Below are positions 54,152 through 63,845 of a DNA stretch of 64,000 bases, in pieces. The DNA is taken from assembly GCA_902537815.1 (NCBI GenBank), contig CACBCS010000001.1, positions 83,213 to 147,212 on the forward strand, read 5' to 3'. Under the pieces are notes generated by a model. That model ran no database searches. It worked only from the letters and a program-made list of their open reading frames with translations, and was not told where the DNA came from. Position numbers and translations under genes: made by a program. The stretch comes from an uncultured Pseudohongiella sp. (lineage in GTDB: Bacteria; Pseudomonadota; Gammaproteobacteria; Pseudomonadales; Pseudohongiellaceae). Position 1 is the first letter of the stretch; each line of letters begins with the position of its first letter.

Positions 54152-56281
54152 ATGTCGGGGATCACGATAACAGTCACCACGGTGCTGTCGCTACTGGGCT
54201 TGGGAATCGCATTCTATTACATGCGAAAGGTCACATCTGTGCCAGTGGATATGGGCCTGGATGAGAAGGACGGCGAGCGCCTCAGGTTCATCCATGGTGC
54301 AATCGCTGATGGTGCTATGGCCTTTCTAAAGCAGGAATATAAGTTCCTCGCGATCTTTATGGTGGTGTTTGCCGCAATTATTGCCATCTTGATTGACGAC
54401 TCCCACACGCCGGATTACCGCGAGGGGATTTATACCGCGATCGCATTTCTGTTCGGGGCAGCAATCTCTATTGCGTCCGGCTATATCGGCATGATGGTCG
54501 CCACACAAGGCAATGCACGAACAACCGTTGCTGCTACAAAGAATATCTCCGAAGCTTTCGACATGGCGATCAACGCGGGCGCCGTAATGGGTTTCGCACT
54601 GGTGGGCCTCGCCGCGCTTGGGCTGGTGATTATTTACGTGGTGATGAGTTCCCTGCTGTCGGGATTGGGGCCTGAAAATAACCACATCCTGATGGAAGTA
54701 ATTGCGGGCTTTGGCCTTGGTGGCTCGACTATTGCGCTGTTCGCGCGGGTTGGTGGAGGTATTTTCACCAAGGCCGCTGACGTCGGTGCGGATCTGGTTG
54801 GTAAGGTTGAGAAGGGCATTCCTGAAGATGATCCCCGCAACCCTGCCGTGATTGCCGACAATGTGGGTGATAACGTCGGAGACGTTGCCGGCATGGGCGC
54901 TGACCTGTTTGGTTCCTGCGCTGAGTCTACTTGTGCAGCGATGGTAATCAGTGCCGTGGTCTTCGCCGCCGATCCCAATGCGCTGCTTTATCCGATTCTG
55001 ATCACGGCTGTTGGAATTCCGGTGAGTTTGGTGACAAAACTGCTCATTGGAGTCAAGACTGAAGAAGATGTTGCCCCAGCACTGCGGAAGCTGTTGATCA
55101 TATCCAGTGTTCTGATGGCGATAGTGATGTTTTTCTTCACCATGGCCTTGGTGCCTGAATTTTTTGAGCTCAACGGTGAGCAATACACCAATTTGGGTGT
55201 TTACTGGTGTTTCCTGTCTGGACTCATTGCCGGGCTGGCGGTCGGTCTTCTGACTGATTACTACACCTCGGACAATTACACGCCGGTTCAGGAGCTGGCC
55301 GGATCCTGTGAGACAGGTGTGGCCACCAACATCATTTTCGGCTTATCGCTGGGTTATAAGAGTACGGTCTATCCGTACCTCTGCATCGCGGCCAGTATCT
55401 TCATTTCCTGGGGGCTTGCCGGCATGTATGGTGTGGCGATTGCCTCTCTGGGGATGTTGGGTACGCTGGTGATTGCCTTGATGATCGATGCTTATGGCCC
55501 GGTCGCTGACAATGCCGGTGGGATCGCCGAGATGGTCGGCCTCGAGAGCGCGGTCAGAGAGCGCACCGATATTCTGGACTCAGCAGGCAATACTACAGCG
55601 GCGATAGGGAAGGGATTTGCCATCGGCGCGGCCATTCTCACTTCACTGGCCTTGTTTGCCGCTTTCATTACAGCGGCATCAAACCTCCAGGGCGAGCCGA
55701 TTACCATGAGTCTCCTTGATCCGTTGGTCTATACGAGCGTGTTCGTCGGTGCGGTTCTGCCTTTCCTGTTCATGGCGATGACCATGCGTTCAGTGGGTGA
55801 CGCTGCGTTTGAGATGATTGAAGAAGTGCGCCGCCAATTCCGCGAAATCCCGGGTATAATGGAAGGTACGGCTACGCCCGACTATGCGCAGTGTGTCGCG
55901 ATCTCGACCAACGCCGCCCTGAGGGAGATGATTGCGCCCGGCGTGCTGATCATGGGTTCTCCTCTTGTTGCAGGCTTCCTGTTTGGCGTTGAGGCTGTGG
56001 CCGGAATTCTGGTCGGTTCTCTGGTTGTGGGTGGCGTGCTGGCGATCTCAGCTTCTAATAGCGGCGGTGCGTGGGACAACGCCAAAAAGTATATCGAAGC
56101 GGGCAACCACGGTGGCAAGGGTTCGGAAGAGCACAAAGCTGCTGTGGTCGGAGACACTGTGGGTGATCCTCTCAAAGACACATCCGGACCATCGCTCAAC
56201 ATCCTGATTAAGCTGTCAGCGATTCTGAGCCTGGTTTTCGCGCCTTTCTTTGTACAATACGGCGGTATCCTGCTGGGTTAA
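54152..56281 (+). CDS. hppA: Membrane-bound ion-translocating pyrophosphatase
   Basis: A 709-residue, roughly 16-helix protein that couples PPi hydrolysis to H+ (or Na+) pumping. The substrate-binding loops are [20 protein letters not shown], then [20 protein letters not shown], and near the C-terminus [20 protein letters not shown]. The segment [17 protein letters not shown] has Ala where K+-independent enzymes have Lys, so this is the K+-dependent subfamily. Whether H+ or Na+ is pumped cannot be settled by eye. PPi from pyruvate phosphate dikinase and acetyl-CoA synthetase could feed it. GGGGAGA precedes the ATG. Confidence 0.95.
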   Translation: MSGITITVTTVLSLLGLGIAFYYMRKVTSVPVDMGLDEKDGERLRFIHGAIADGAMAFLKQEYKFLAIFMVVFAAIIAILIDDSHTPDYREGIYTAIAFLFGAAISIASGYIGMMVATQGNARTTVAATKNISEAFDMAINAGAVMGFALVGLAALGLVIIYVVMSSLLSGLGPENNHILMEVIAGFGLGGSTIALFARVGGGIFTKAADVGADLVGKVEKGIPEDDPRNPAVIADNVGDNVGDVAGMGADLFGSCAESTCAAMVISAVVFAADPNALLYPILITAVGIPVSLVTKLLIGVKTEEDVAPALRKLLIISSVLMAIVMFFFTMALVPEFFELNGEQYTNLGVYWCFLSGLIAGLAVGLLTDYYTSDNYTPVQELAGSCETGVATNIIFGLSLGYKSTVYPYLCIAASIFISWGLAGMYGVAIASLGMLGTLVIALMIDAYGPVADNAGGIAEMVGLESAVRERTDILDSAGNTTAAIGKGFAIGAAILTSLALFAAFITAASNLQGEPITMSLLDPLVYTSVFVGAVLPFLFMAMTMRSVGDAAFEMIEEVRRQFREIPGIMEGTATPDYAQCVAISTNAALREMIAPGVLIMGSPLVAGFLFGVEAVAGILVGSLVVGGVLAISASNSGGAWDNAKKYIEAGNHGGKGSEEHKAAVVGDTVGDPLKDTSGPSLNILIKLSAILSLVFAPFFVQYGGILLG

Positions 56282-56332
56282 TCACAGCCAGGGCCCAAGC
56301 GATCAGTTGTAGCATGTAGGGCAACGGTTCTT

Positions 56333-56368
56333 GGAAAAAAAGGGGGCGCAAGCCCCCTCATTTTTTTA
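56333..56368 (+). terminator. Intrinsic terminator, bidirectional
   Basis: A GC stem GGGGGC (56342-56347), loop GCAA and GCCCCC (56352-56357) is followed by TCATTTTTTT and preceded by a run of A. It can stop hppA transcription rightward and the gene at 56377 leftward. Confidence 0.9.
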
Positions 56369-56376
56369 CTCCAAAT

Positions 56377-56907
56377 TCAGTCTTGCCGCGTCTCGAAGTG
56401 GTACAGAATCCATCCCTCTTCGGTTCTCCTCACGCCACGAGAATCTCCTGACGTTTCCCGCCAACGCGTTCGGATTGTTTCGACACACTGGTAGATTCTG
56501 AAAGAATCGGTGTTCTCTATAATCAGGTTTCTGACCGACGGATTGAGCGTATAGTTGGACACCTCAACCAGTCTCCAGTTGCTGTCCATCGTGCGCTGGA
56601 TGCACTCATTGTCCGAAAGCAGATCTGTATAGCGGAACTCGGCTTCAGCGTAGCGTCCGGCAGGAACAGTAAGCCCGACCCTGAGGAGGATATCGTCATC
56701 AGCAGCTTCTGGTTTTTTGAGAAATCTGACCTCCTCCAGCACCACACCTTTGCTGCTCTTATTACTGACCACCAGACGTAATCCATCATCCGTATTTTCG
56801 CCCCATGCTGCAGAATAGAACGCAAATTTCAGTTCGCCCTCATCTCGAAGTTCCGCTGAAAACGCGGGCGCTGCGAAAAGAATTAGCAGAAAGCTCAGTG
56901 GTCTCAT
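56377..56907 (-). CDS. Hypothetical exported protein
   Basis: A 176-residue protein with a signal peptide (MRPLSFLLILFAAPAFSAEL). The mature part is a single beta-rich domain with GLRLVVSNKSSKGVVLEEVR, VGLTVPAGRYAEAEFRYTDL and a Cys pair (DNECIQRT and IYQCVETIR). The start at 56907 is chosen for the signal peptide; a GTG at 56934 is possible. I do not recognise the family. It shares the bidirectional terminator with hppA and is divergent from apbC. Confidence 0.6.
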   Translation of the reverse strand: MRPLSFLLILFAAPAFSAELRDEGELKFAFYSAAWGENTDDGLRLVVSNKSSKGVVLEEVRFLKKPEAADDDILLRVGLTVPAGRYAEAEFRYTDLLSDNECIQRTMDSNWRLVEVSNYTLNPSVRNLIIENTDSFRIYQCVETIRTRWRETSGDSRGVRRTEEGWILYHFETRQD

Positions 56908-57029
56908 TCGATTGATTCTATCGAGCCTGATCACTTCGTGTCATGACTATTTTATTTTTCGCGGCTAATCACTGATAATTCTCGCGTGGCGAGTTCGCAG
57001 TCTTAGTTTTACTAACAGAAGGACCATTG

Positions 57030-57851
57030 GTGAAAAAGCTTCCGCAAATCAAGCATATTGTCTGTGTCGCATCAGGCAAGGGTGGCGTTGGAAAATCGAC
57101 TACCGCGGTCAATCTTGCGGTCGCTCTGCGGCAACTAGGTTGCACCGTAGGGTTGCTTGACGCTGATATTTATGGGCCCAGTGTCCCTTTGATGATGGGT
57201 ATCGCCCCTGGTACACGCCCTGAAGTCCGGGAGCAACGATTGTTGGTGCCCATCGAAGCGCATGGAGTTGAATGTATGTCGATAGGGGTGCTGGTGGATG
57301 CCAAGGCTGCCATGGTGTGGCGCGCCCCAATGGTGATTTCGGCGTTCAATCAGATTCTCACAGATACGGCCTGGTCTGAGTTGGATTTCCTGATTGTTGA
57401 TATGCCGCCCGGCACGGGCGATATACAACTGAGTCTAGCTCAGTCTGTAGAGGTAACTGGCGCGGTCATCGTCACGACACCGCAAGATGTGGCGCTGGCC
57501 GACGCCCGAAAAGGTATCGAGATGTTTCAGAAGGTTGGCGTCCCCATTCTAGGCATTGTTGAAAATATGGCGATGCATGTCTGCTCGCAGTGCGGGCACA
57601 GCGAGGCGATCTTCGGTTCTGAAGGAGGCAGTCGCCTGGCAGCGGAATACGGTGGAGAAGTCATTGGAAGACTCCCGCTTGACATTCGAATCAGAGAAAA
57701 AACCGACGGTGGTGATCCTATGGTAGCATCAACTACAGACTCGGCAGTTGCCAGGGCCTATGCAGAGCTTGCTGAAAACGTGGGTTCTGCCGCAGCGCAC
57801 GTCGACGCACTTCGGGCAGAAGCGCCAAAAATTTCGATCAGCGATGACTGA
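57030..57851 (+). CDS. apbC: Mrp/ApbC-type iron-sulfur carrier ATPase
   Basis: A roughly 273-residue deviant-Walker ATPase of the Mrp/NBP35 family that delivers Fe-S clusters. The P-loop is CVASGKGGVGKSTTAVNLAV, then DADIYGPSVPLMMGI, the switch DMPPGTGDIQLSLAQSVEVT, and the cluster-binding CxxC in MHVCSQCGHSEAIFG. It lacks the N-terminal DUF59-type domain of E. coli Mrp. AGAAGGA lies six bases before GTG 57030; a TTG three bases earlier is the alternative. Confidence 0.9.
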   Translation: MKKLPQIKHIVCVASGKGGVGKSTTAVNLAVALRQLGCTVGLLDADIYGPSVPLMMGIAPGTRPEVREQRLLVPIEAHGVECMSIGVLVDAKAAMVWRAPMVISAFNQILTDTAWSELDFLIVDMPPGTGDIQLSLAQSVEVTGAVIVTTPQDVALADARKGIEMFQKVGVPILGIVENMAMHVCSQCGHSEAIFGSEGGSRLAAEYGGEVIGRLPLDIRIREKTDGGDPMVASTTDSAVARAYAELAENVGSAAAHVDALRAEAPKISISDD

Positions 57852-57929
57852 CAGGACACAGAAGACTGAGCCGGGAGTGGTTACAGCGTAATCACAAGCG
57901 CCGAGGCAGCCTGTTATCAGCAGCTTTGA

Positions 57930-57949
57930 TTCAACAATAAAAACGACAG
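57930..57949 (+). promoter_or_regulatory. Candidate Hfq/Crc (CA) motif in alanine-type symporter leader
   Basis: The leader reads TTCAACAATAAAAACGACAG immediately before the GGGGA ribosome-binding site and the GTG at 57959. The AAC-AAT-AAA-AAC triplets fit Hfq distal-face binding, and 18 of 20 bases equal the lactate permease leader at 20061-20080. Binding there would hide the ribosome-binding site. Confidence 0.6.
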
Positions 57950-57958
57950 GGGACTTTC

Positions 57959-59617
57959 GTGGACGCAGTGAATAACTTTTTAATATATATCGATGGTTTC
58001 CTGGGCAGCGCGATCTGGTTCCCGACGTTTTTGCTGGCAACCGGTATCTTTTTCACGTTATACCTCGGGTTCCCGCAGATTCGTTACTTCAGGCATGCGA
58101 TCGGTGTCACCACGGGAAAATTTGACAAGGAAGGGGCGAAGGGCGACACCTCCCACTTCCAAGCCCTTGCGACCGCGCTCTCGGGCACTGTCGGTACCGG
58201 CAACATCGGCGGCGTAGCTCTTGCTTTGCACCTTGGCGGTCCCGCCGCCTTGTTTTGGATGTGGATGACCGCTTTCTTTGGGATGACCAGCAAATTCGTC
58301 GAGGTCACACTGTCGCATAAGTACAGGAATGAAACTGCAGACGGCACAATGGCTGGCGGCCCCATGTATTACATGGAGAAGGGTCTCAATGCGAAATGGT
58401 TAGCGGTTGTGTTCGCTGTTGCCACAGTATTGAGCTCATTCGGAACTGGCAATCTTCCGCAGATCAACAGTATTGCTTCAGGGCTGGAGAGCACGTTTGA
58501 TCTCGATCCCCTCATTACGGCAAGCGTGCTTTCAGTCCTTCTCGCTCTGGTAATCATTGGCGGAATAACCCGTATCGCAAAGGTCGCTGCAGCGATAGTG
58601 CCCACAATGGCAATGATTTATCTGATCGGAGCATTCGCCGTCATCATCCCGAATATCGGCAACATCATTCCTTCATTTTTATCAATTTTCAGTAATGCCT
58701 TTTCCGGCTCAGCCGCTGCGGGCGGGTTCCTCGGTGCGTCATTTGCGTATGCATTCGACCGGGGTGTAAATCGCGGGCTGTATTCCAATGAGGCGGGTCA
58801 AGGGTCAGCCCCGATTGCGCATGCCGCAGCGCGCACTGATGAGCCTGCGGATGAGGGCATGGTGTCCATTCTTGAGCCGTTTATTGACACGATCGTGATT
58901 TGCACGATTACCGGATTGGTGATTCTCTCTTCCGGTGTCTGGATGGAAAAGTTCGAAAACGAATTTCAGCGGGCAGACATGAGCTTTGTTACCGGCACCT
59001 ATACTGAGGCTGACGCCGATGATGTCGCCAGCTTATTTTCCTACCTAAGTGGCGAGGAATCCGATACCCGAAGTTATAGCGGTCAAATTGAACTGATCAA
59101 TGGTTTGCCTCAGAACAACGAGGCGTTCACGCTGATTGCTGCCCGTTCACTGGCAGAGAATACACGTTACTCACATGAGGGTGAGCTTATCACCGGCACC
59201 CTGAATGTGTTTGATGGGCAGCTGGAGGATTTGACTGTCGTTGTCACCGGAGATTCGCTTCTGCATTCAGTGCCGCTCACCACTCAGGCATTCACCAAGG
59301 GTCTGTTTGGACAGTATGGCCAATACATCGTCTCCATCGGATTGATGTTGTTTGCATTTTCCACAGCGATTGCCTGGTCCTACTATGGGGATCGCGCCAT
59401 GACTTATCTGTTCGGTACGAGATCCGTTCTGCCTTATCGAATTGTCTATGTGGTCGGATTTTTCACCGCTGCGCTTGCAGACACAACGATTGTCTGGAAC
59501 ATCTCCCTAATTACCATTGTGCTTATGACCGTGCCGAATCTGGTCGGTATTCTGCTAATGCACAAGGAAATGAAATCCACGGTGGCAGAGTACTGGGAGA
59601 GAGCGAACAGAAGCTGA
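57959..59617 (+). CDS. Sodium:alanine/glycine symporter (AGCS family) with loop insertion
   Basis: A 552-residue symporter. The family signature is [20 protein letters not shown], then [20 protein letters not shown], and later [20 protein letters not shown]. The C-terminal half has [19 protein letters not shown]. Between about residues 325 and 445 there is a soluble stretch (for example [19 protein letters not shown] and [20 protein letters not shown]) that ordinary AGCS proteins lack or have much shorter, which explains the extra length. It starts at GTG with GGGGA upstream and is probably repressed through the CA motif in its leader. Confidence 0.88.
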   Translation: MDAVNNFLIYIDGFLGSAIWFPTFLLATGIFFTLYLGFPQIRYFRHAIGVTTGKFDKEGAKGDTSHFQALATALSGTVGTGNIGGVALALHLGGPAALFWMWMTAFFGMTSKFVEVTLSHKYRNETADGTMAGGPMYYMEKGLNAKWLAVVFAVATVLSSFGTGNLPQINSIASGLESTFDLDPLITASVLSVLLALVIIGGITRIAKVAAAIVPTMAMIYLIGAFAVIIPNIGNIIPSFLSIFSNAFSGSAAAGGFLGASFAYAFDRGVNRGLYSNEAGQGSAPIAHAAARTDEPADEGMVSILEPFIDTIVICTITGLVILSSGVWMEKFENEFQRADMSFVTGTYTEADADDVASLFSYLSGEESDTRSYSGQIELINGLPQNNEAFTLIAARSLAENTRYSHEGELITGTLNVFDGQLEDLTVVVTGDSLLHSVPLTTQAFTKGLFGQYGQYIVSIGLMLFAFSTAIAWSYYGDRAMTYLFGTRSVLPYRIVYVVGFFTAALADTTIVWNISLITIVLMTVPNLVGILLMHKEMKSTVAEYWERANRS

Positions 59618-59634
59618 AGCTGCTTGCTGAGCGA

Positions 59635-61323
59635 CTAGCGCTTGATGGCTTCTCCGGGAAGTCTGATGTCTTCAACGATGGCCTGCACGTCTTCGGGCGG
59701 CTCCGGTGTAAAGGAGGCCACCAGCCAGGCGACTGCGAGATTGATCAGAGTTCCGAACGTGCCGATGCCCTCCGGTGAGATTCCCAGCAGCCAGCCCTGT
59801 GCATTATCCATTGCGGGGTTCAGGCTCTTAAAGTAGATGATATACCCGGCAGTGAACAGAAAACCGGCTATCATGCCGGCAATGGCCCCCTGTTTGTTCA
59901 TGCTTTTTTGGAAAATACCCAGGACAATCGCTGGAAAAAATGACGCGGCAGCCAGCCCGAATGCGTAGGCCACCACCTGGGCGACATAGGCGGGCGGATT
60001 GATCCCCACATAGCCGGCGACCAGCACCGCAATAAATATTGCCATACGGGCATAGAGCAACTCCTGCTTTTCCGAGATGTCTGGCATAAAGCTACGCTTC
60101 ATCAAGTCATGAGCCACAGAGGTTGAAATCACCAGGAGTAATCCGGCTGCGGTGGACAGCGCAGCAGCGAGGGCTCCTGCCGCTACCAACGCCACGACCC
60201 AGTTCGGCAAGTTGGCGATTTCAGGGTTGGCCAGCACCATGATATCCCGATTCACTTCGAGTTCATTTGTCTCGGGATCTCCGACATACTGAATGCGGCC
60301 GTCACCATTCTTGTCGTTGAATGAGATCAGGTTGGTGGTCTCCCATTTGCTGAACCACTCCGGCATAGCTGTGTATTCTGCATTGTTAACGGTGTTGATT
60401 AAGTTGGTACGAGCAAATGCGGCAACAGCGGGCGCAGTCGTGTAGAGAATTGCGATGAAAATAAGTGCAAAACCTGCTGACCTTCGTGCGTCTCGGACAT
60501 TAGGCACGGTAAAGAAGCGGATGATTACATGAGGTAAACCAGCGGTGCCGAACATCAGTGCGGCAGTGATAAAGAACACATCCTGCGTACTGCGTTGTCC
60601 CTCTGTGTAGACGGCGAAGCCCAGTTCCTGACTTATTCCGTCCAGTCTGTCCAGCAAGTAGCCACCGCCAAAAGCTTCTGTCAATTCGGCACCGAATCCT
60701 ATTTGTGGAATGGGAATGCCCGTCATCAGGATGGAAATAAAAATTGCCGGCACCATGAAAGCGAAGATCAGTACGCAGTATTGCGCTACCTGGGTGTAAG
60801 TAATCCCCTTCATTCCTCCGAGAACCGCGTAGAAGAAAACGATTGCCATGCCGATGATGACGCCTGCGGTGATATCGACCTCAAGAAACCTTGAGAAGAC
60901 GATTCCGGCACCCTGCATCTGACCGCACGCGTAGACAAATGACACCGAAATGGCGCAAAAAACCGCGATCAGTCTGGCCGTTCTTGAATAGTAACGATCC
61001 CCTATGAAGTCAGGGACAGTGAATTTGCCAAATTTCCTGAGATAGGGTGCGAGCAGCAGGGCGAGCAAGACATACCCTCCTGTCCAGCCCATCAGATAAA
61101 ACGTGCCGTCTCTGCCAAGAAAGGAAATCAGCCCGGCCATGGAAATAAAAGAGGCTGCGGACATCCAGTCTGCAGCGGTTGCCATGCCATTAGCCAGTGG
61201 CGGTACACCGCCGCCTGCGACGTAGAAATCAATGGTCGAGCCGGCACGGGACCAGACTGCTATGCCGATATACAGCCCGAATGTCAGAAAGACAAAAATA
61301 AACGTCCAGATCTGTACGCTCAT
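59635..61323 (-). CDS. Sodium:solute symporter (acetate-type, DUF4212-associated)
   Basis: A 562-residue SSS-family carrier with about 13 helices. N-terminal GGGVPPLANGMATAADWMSA and AASFISMAGLISFLGRDG, followed by VPDFIGDRYYSRTARLIAVF, fit the acetate/monocarboxylate branch (VC_2705-like). A polar insertion, NDKNGDGRIQYVGDPETN (about residue 330), resembles an EF-hand-like loop. It overlaps the DUF4212 gene by four bases (ATGA) and is therefore co-translated with it. With acs in the same genome region, acetate or a related acid is a fair guess as substrate. Confidence 0.88.
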   Translation of the reverse strand: MSVQIWTFIFVFLTFGLYIGIAVWSRAGSTIDFYVAGGGVPPLANGMATAADWMSAASFISMAGLISFLGRDGTFYLMGWTGGYVLLALLLAPYLRKFGKFTVPDFIGDRYYSRTARLIAVFCAISVSFVYACGQMQGAGIVFSRFLEVDITAGVIIGMAIVFFYAVLGGMKGITYTQVAQYCVLIFAFMVPAIFISILMTGIPIPQIGFGAELTEAFGGGYLLDRLDGISQELGFAVYTEGQRSTQDVFFITAALMFGTAGLPHVIIRFFTVPNVRDARRSAGFALIFIAILYTTAPAVAAFARTNLINTVNNAEYTAMPEWFSKWETTNLISFNDKNGDGRIQYVGDPETNELEVNRDIMVLANPEIANLPNWVVALVAAGALAAALSTAAGLLLVISTSVAHDLMKRSFMPDISEKQELLYARMAIFIAVLVAGYVGINPPAYVAQVVAYAFGLAAASFFPAIVLGIFQKSMNKQGAIAGMIAGFLFTAGYIIYFKSLNPAMDNAQGWLLGISPEGIGTFGTLINLAVAWLVASFTPEPPEDVQAIVEDIRLPGEAIKR

Positions 61324-61613
61324 TGCGCTTCCTCCCCGTTTTCGGCGGTTTTGACTTCATCTTGATTCAGATTATAGGCGTCGTCGAGTTTATCCATCAG
61401 GTAGATGTACACATAGACAAGAATGACAAAGACAAAGATCGCGCCCTGCTGCGCAATCCAGAATCCCAATTTGAAGCCGCCAATCCGGATGTCATCTAAA
61501 GTGTCCACCAGCAAGATGCCGCAACCGAAAGAGATAAAGAACCAAACTCCCAGAAGAGACAAGACGATTCTGATGTTAGATTTCCAGTACTCGAGGGCAT
61601 TCTTGTCGGACAT
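61320..61613 (-). CDS. DUF4212 small subunit of the solute symporter
   Basis: A 97-residue protein with two helices (VLSLLGVWFFISFGCGILLV and GAIFVFVILVYVYIYLMD). N-terminal SDKNALEYWKSNIRIV is the DUF4212 pattern; such proteins always accompany SSS carriers of the type encoded next. I chose ATG 61613, with AAGGTGG six bases upstream; a GTG at 61622 is in frame but would overlap that site. The ribosome-binding site is fused to a CA motif. Confidence 0.88.
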   Translation of the reverse strand: MSDKNALEYWKSNIRIVLSLLGVWFFISFGCGILLVDTLDDIRIGGFKLGFWIAQQGAIFVFVILVYVYIYLMDKLDDAYNLNQDEVKTAENGEEAQ

Positions 61614-61621
61614 TGAGACCA

Positions 61622-61641
61622 CCTTGTTGTTATTGTTTGTG
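61622..61641 (-). promoter_or_regulatory. Candidate Hfq/Crc (CA) motif fused to the DUF4212 ribosome-binding site
   Basis: Read leftward: CACAAACAATAACAACAAGG, that is AAC-AAT-AAC-AAC-AAG, whose last triplet is the start of the AAGGTGG ribosome-binding site for ATG 61613. Binding of Hfq/Crc here would directly block initiation of the DUF4212/symporter mRNA. This is the strongest of the three leader motifs in the window. Confidence 0.7.
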
Positions 61642-61805
61642 CTCAGGGTGCGCAGATCGTTCCGTGTCGGGAATAGAGCCTTGTGACACAGCTGGCTAAA
61701 ATACGTCTCCAGAGTGTCATTCGGCTAGAGCGAAGCGTCTGCTTCTTCGCCGGATGGTACCACCTTCCTCACAGAACGGGCCAGCAGGACCGGCGTTTAA
61801 CGGGC

Positions 61806-62303
61806 TCACAGATACTCTGAGACATAAGCATGCAGTTGCTGCCGTATTTTGTTCAGTTCGGCAGTTTCCTTGGCTTTGCTGGCATTGCGCTGCAGTTGCC
61901 TGAGTTTCTGGCGATCAAGGGCAGGGGCCAGATGCAGGAGGGATTCAACGACGGATGTGTCTTCTCTTAACACGCTTTCTGTCCAGATTTCCGCCGGGGT
62001 AAGTTCTCGCTGAGACGGGGCGGGCGCCTCCAGAGCTTGAAGTTGCTTCTCAATAGCCGGTTGATCGATGTCCCGCATCAGTCTTCCAATAAATTGCAAT
62101 TGTCGGCGGCGGGCAAGATGACTCGTCGGCAGACGATGGAATTCCTCAATCGCCTCAAGTAGTGCTTCCGGAAGTTCGAGTGCCCTGAGTTGTCTCGTGA
62201 CCAGCCGGGCCAGTCTTTCCCCCAGTGCCTGTTGAGCGTGCGCGGTCCGTTTGAGCTCTGATTTACTCGGCCCGGCTTTTTGGTTTGTGTCGTTATCGAT
62301 CAT
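61806..62303 (-). CDS. darP: DarP/YjgA, 50S ribosome assembly factor
   Basis: A 165-residue helical protein of the DUF615 family. Typical text is GPSKSELKRTAHAQQALGER, then LVTRQLRALELPEALLEAI, RRRQLQFIGRLMRDID and, late, LRQLQRNASKAKETAELNKI. E. coli YjgA/DarP binds late 50S precursors. It begins three bases after mgtE, so both are one unit; in Pseudomonas it also lies near the pts/rpoN region. Confidence 0.9.
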   Translation of the reverse strand: MIDNDTNQKAGPSKSELKRTAHAQQALGERLARLVTRQLRALELPEALLEAIEEFHRLPTSHLARRRQLQFIGRLMRDIDQPAIEKQLQALEAPAPSQRELTPAEIWTESVLREDTSVVESLLHLAPALDRQKLRQLQRNASKAKETAELNKIRQQLHAYVSEYL

Positions 62304-62306
62304 GAT

Positions 62307-63665
62307 TCATAGATAGAAGGACTGGGCGAGGCCCAGGAATGCAAAGAATCCGATAGTGTCAGTGACTGTAGTCAATGCCACCGAACCCGCCAGGGCTGGG
62401 TCAATATCCAGTCGTTTCAGTATAAGAGGCAAATAAGCGCCAGCCAGTGCCGCAGTGACCAGATTGATCATCATGGCTGCGGCAATGATGTAGCTCAGCT
62501 GTAAGTCCTGATACCAGAGGAATGCGACCACTGAAATAACCAGCGCCCACAGCGCGCCGTTTATCCCTGCAACGCCCAGTTCTCTCGCCAGAAGCCAGCG
62601 AGAATTTGCGGAGCTGATGTGTCCAAGTGCCAACCCGCGGATCACCAGAGTTAATGTCTGTGTTCCGGCGACTCCGCCCATATTTGCGACGATGGGCATG
62701 AGTACCGCCAGGTAGACGACCTGATCAAGCGTGTCCTGAAAAAGGAAAATAACCAGCGAAGCAAGAACCGCGGTGAACAGATTTACACCGAGCCATAAGG
62801 CACGCCTTCTGGCTGTTTTCACCACAGGTGCGAAGGTGTCATCCTCTTCGTCCAGGCCGGCCATACTCATCAGGGAATGCTCACTGCTGTCCCGGATTAC
62901 ATCTACCACATCGTCAATTGTGATCCTTCCCAGCAACTTACCGTCATGGCCAACGACGGGTGCCGAAACCCAATCATGCTGTTCGAACAATTGCGCAACC
63001 TGAGTGGCCTCCATGTCGACCGGTATCGCCTCGACCTCAGAATTCATGACATCCCTGACTGAGGTGTTCGGATCTGATACTAAAATTTCGCGCAGGGGGA
63101 GAATTCCTAGAAATTCATCTTCCCTATTGACCACTAAGATATTGTCAGTCATTTCTGGAATCGAGTCGTGTCGCCGTAGATAGCGAAGAACCAGTTCAAC
63201 AGTGTGATTTCGCCTCACCGTTATGGTGTCCAGGCTCATCAGGCCGCCTGCGGTGTCCTCGTCGTATGAAAGAATTGTCTCAACGCGCTGTCGATCTTGC
63301 TGATCCATTGCCTGCAGGACTTCAGTTGCGAGCTGCTGGGGAAGCTGCTGCAGGATGTCGGCAAGGTCGTCATCTTGCAGCCCCTCGGTGAGCTGGGCGA
63401 CCTCTTCTGCGTTTAATTCACTCAGTATGTCATTCTGCAGATCTTCATGAAGGTACTGGATGACTTCACCTTCCGAATCCTTGTCGATTAGTTGCCAGAG
63501 TACTCGTCGGGTTTTTGGCGGTGACGATTCAAGAAGGTGCGCAATTCCCGCCGTAGGCAGGGTTTTGATCATCTGTCGAACCTGGTAGAGCGATCCGCTG
63601 TCGATCGCTTGATTCAGCTCAAGCACATGATCTTTTTGGAATTGCGATTCTTTGAGCTGGGGCAT
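62307..63665 (-). CDS. mgtE: Magnesium transporter MgtE
   Basis: A 452-residue Mg2+ channel. The N-terminal superhelical domain (residues 1-130, for example LTEGLQDDDLADILQQLPQQ) is followed by two CBS domains (TVELVLRYLRR to DNILVVNREDEFLG and EAIPVDMEATQVAQLF) and a five-helix pore with VANMGGVAGTQTLTLVIRGL and the C-terminal ALTTVTDTIGFFAFLGLAQS. Mg2+ bound between the cytosolic domains closes the channel. A perfect palindrome lies about 60 bases before its start. It is transcribed away from the HPr-like gene. Confidence 0.93.
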   Translation of the reverse strand: MPQLKESQFQKDHVLELNQAIDSGSLYQVRQMIKTLPTAGIAHLLESSPPKTRRVLWQLIDKDSEGEVIQYLHEDLQNDILSELNAEEVAQLTEGLQDDDLADILQQLPQQLATEVLQAMDQQDRQRVETILSYDEDTAGGLMSLDTITVRRNHTVELVLRYLRRHDSIPEMTDNILVVNREDEFLGILPLREILVSDPNTSVRDVMNSEVEAIPVDMEATQVAQLFEQHDWVSAPVVGHDGKLLGRITIDDVVDVIRDSSEHSLMSMAGLDEEDDTFAPVVKTARRRALWLGVNLFTAVLASLVIFLFQDTLDQVVYLAVLMPIVANMGGVAGTQTLTLVIRGLALGHISSANSRWLLARELGVAGINGALWALVISVVAFLWYQDLQLSYIIAAAMMINLVTAALAGAYLPLILKRLDIDPALAGSVALTTVTDTIGFFAFLGLAQSFYL

Positions 63666-63723
63666 GTCTCACTCCACGGACCATCAGGTGGCCCTGCCCA
63701 GTTTCTGATCTAGATTTCGCGGG

Positions 63724-63747
63724 GTCATCACCTGATCAGGTGATGAC
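63724..63747. promoter_or_regulatory. Perfect 24-base palindrome upstream of mgtE
   Basis: The half-site GTCATCACCTGA is followed directly by its exact mirror complement. A further partial copy, ATCAGGTG, lies at 63683-63690, nearer the mgtE start. It is either a dimeric regulator operator or, as RNA, a 10-bp hairpin in the mgtE leader or after ptsO. No T-tract follows, which argues against a simple terminator. Confidence 0.65.
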
Positions 63748-63845
63748 TGGACCACCATGGATGGGTTCCTAGGAGAGTTATGTTACAGCTATTTCACAGT
63801 TTTTAGAATTGGTGCGAGAAAAAAGGCACCTTTCCTAGAGCCGAA

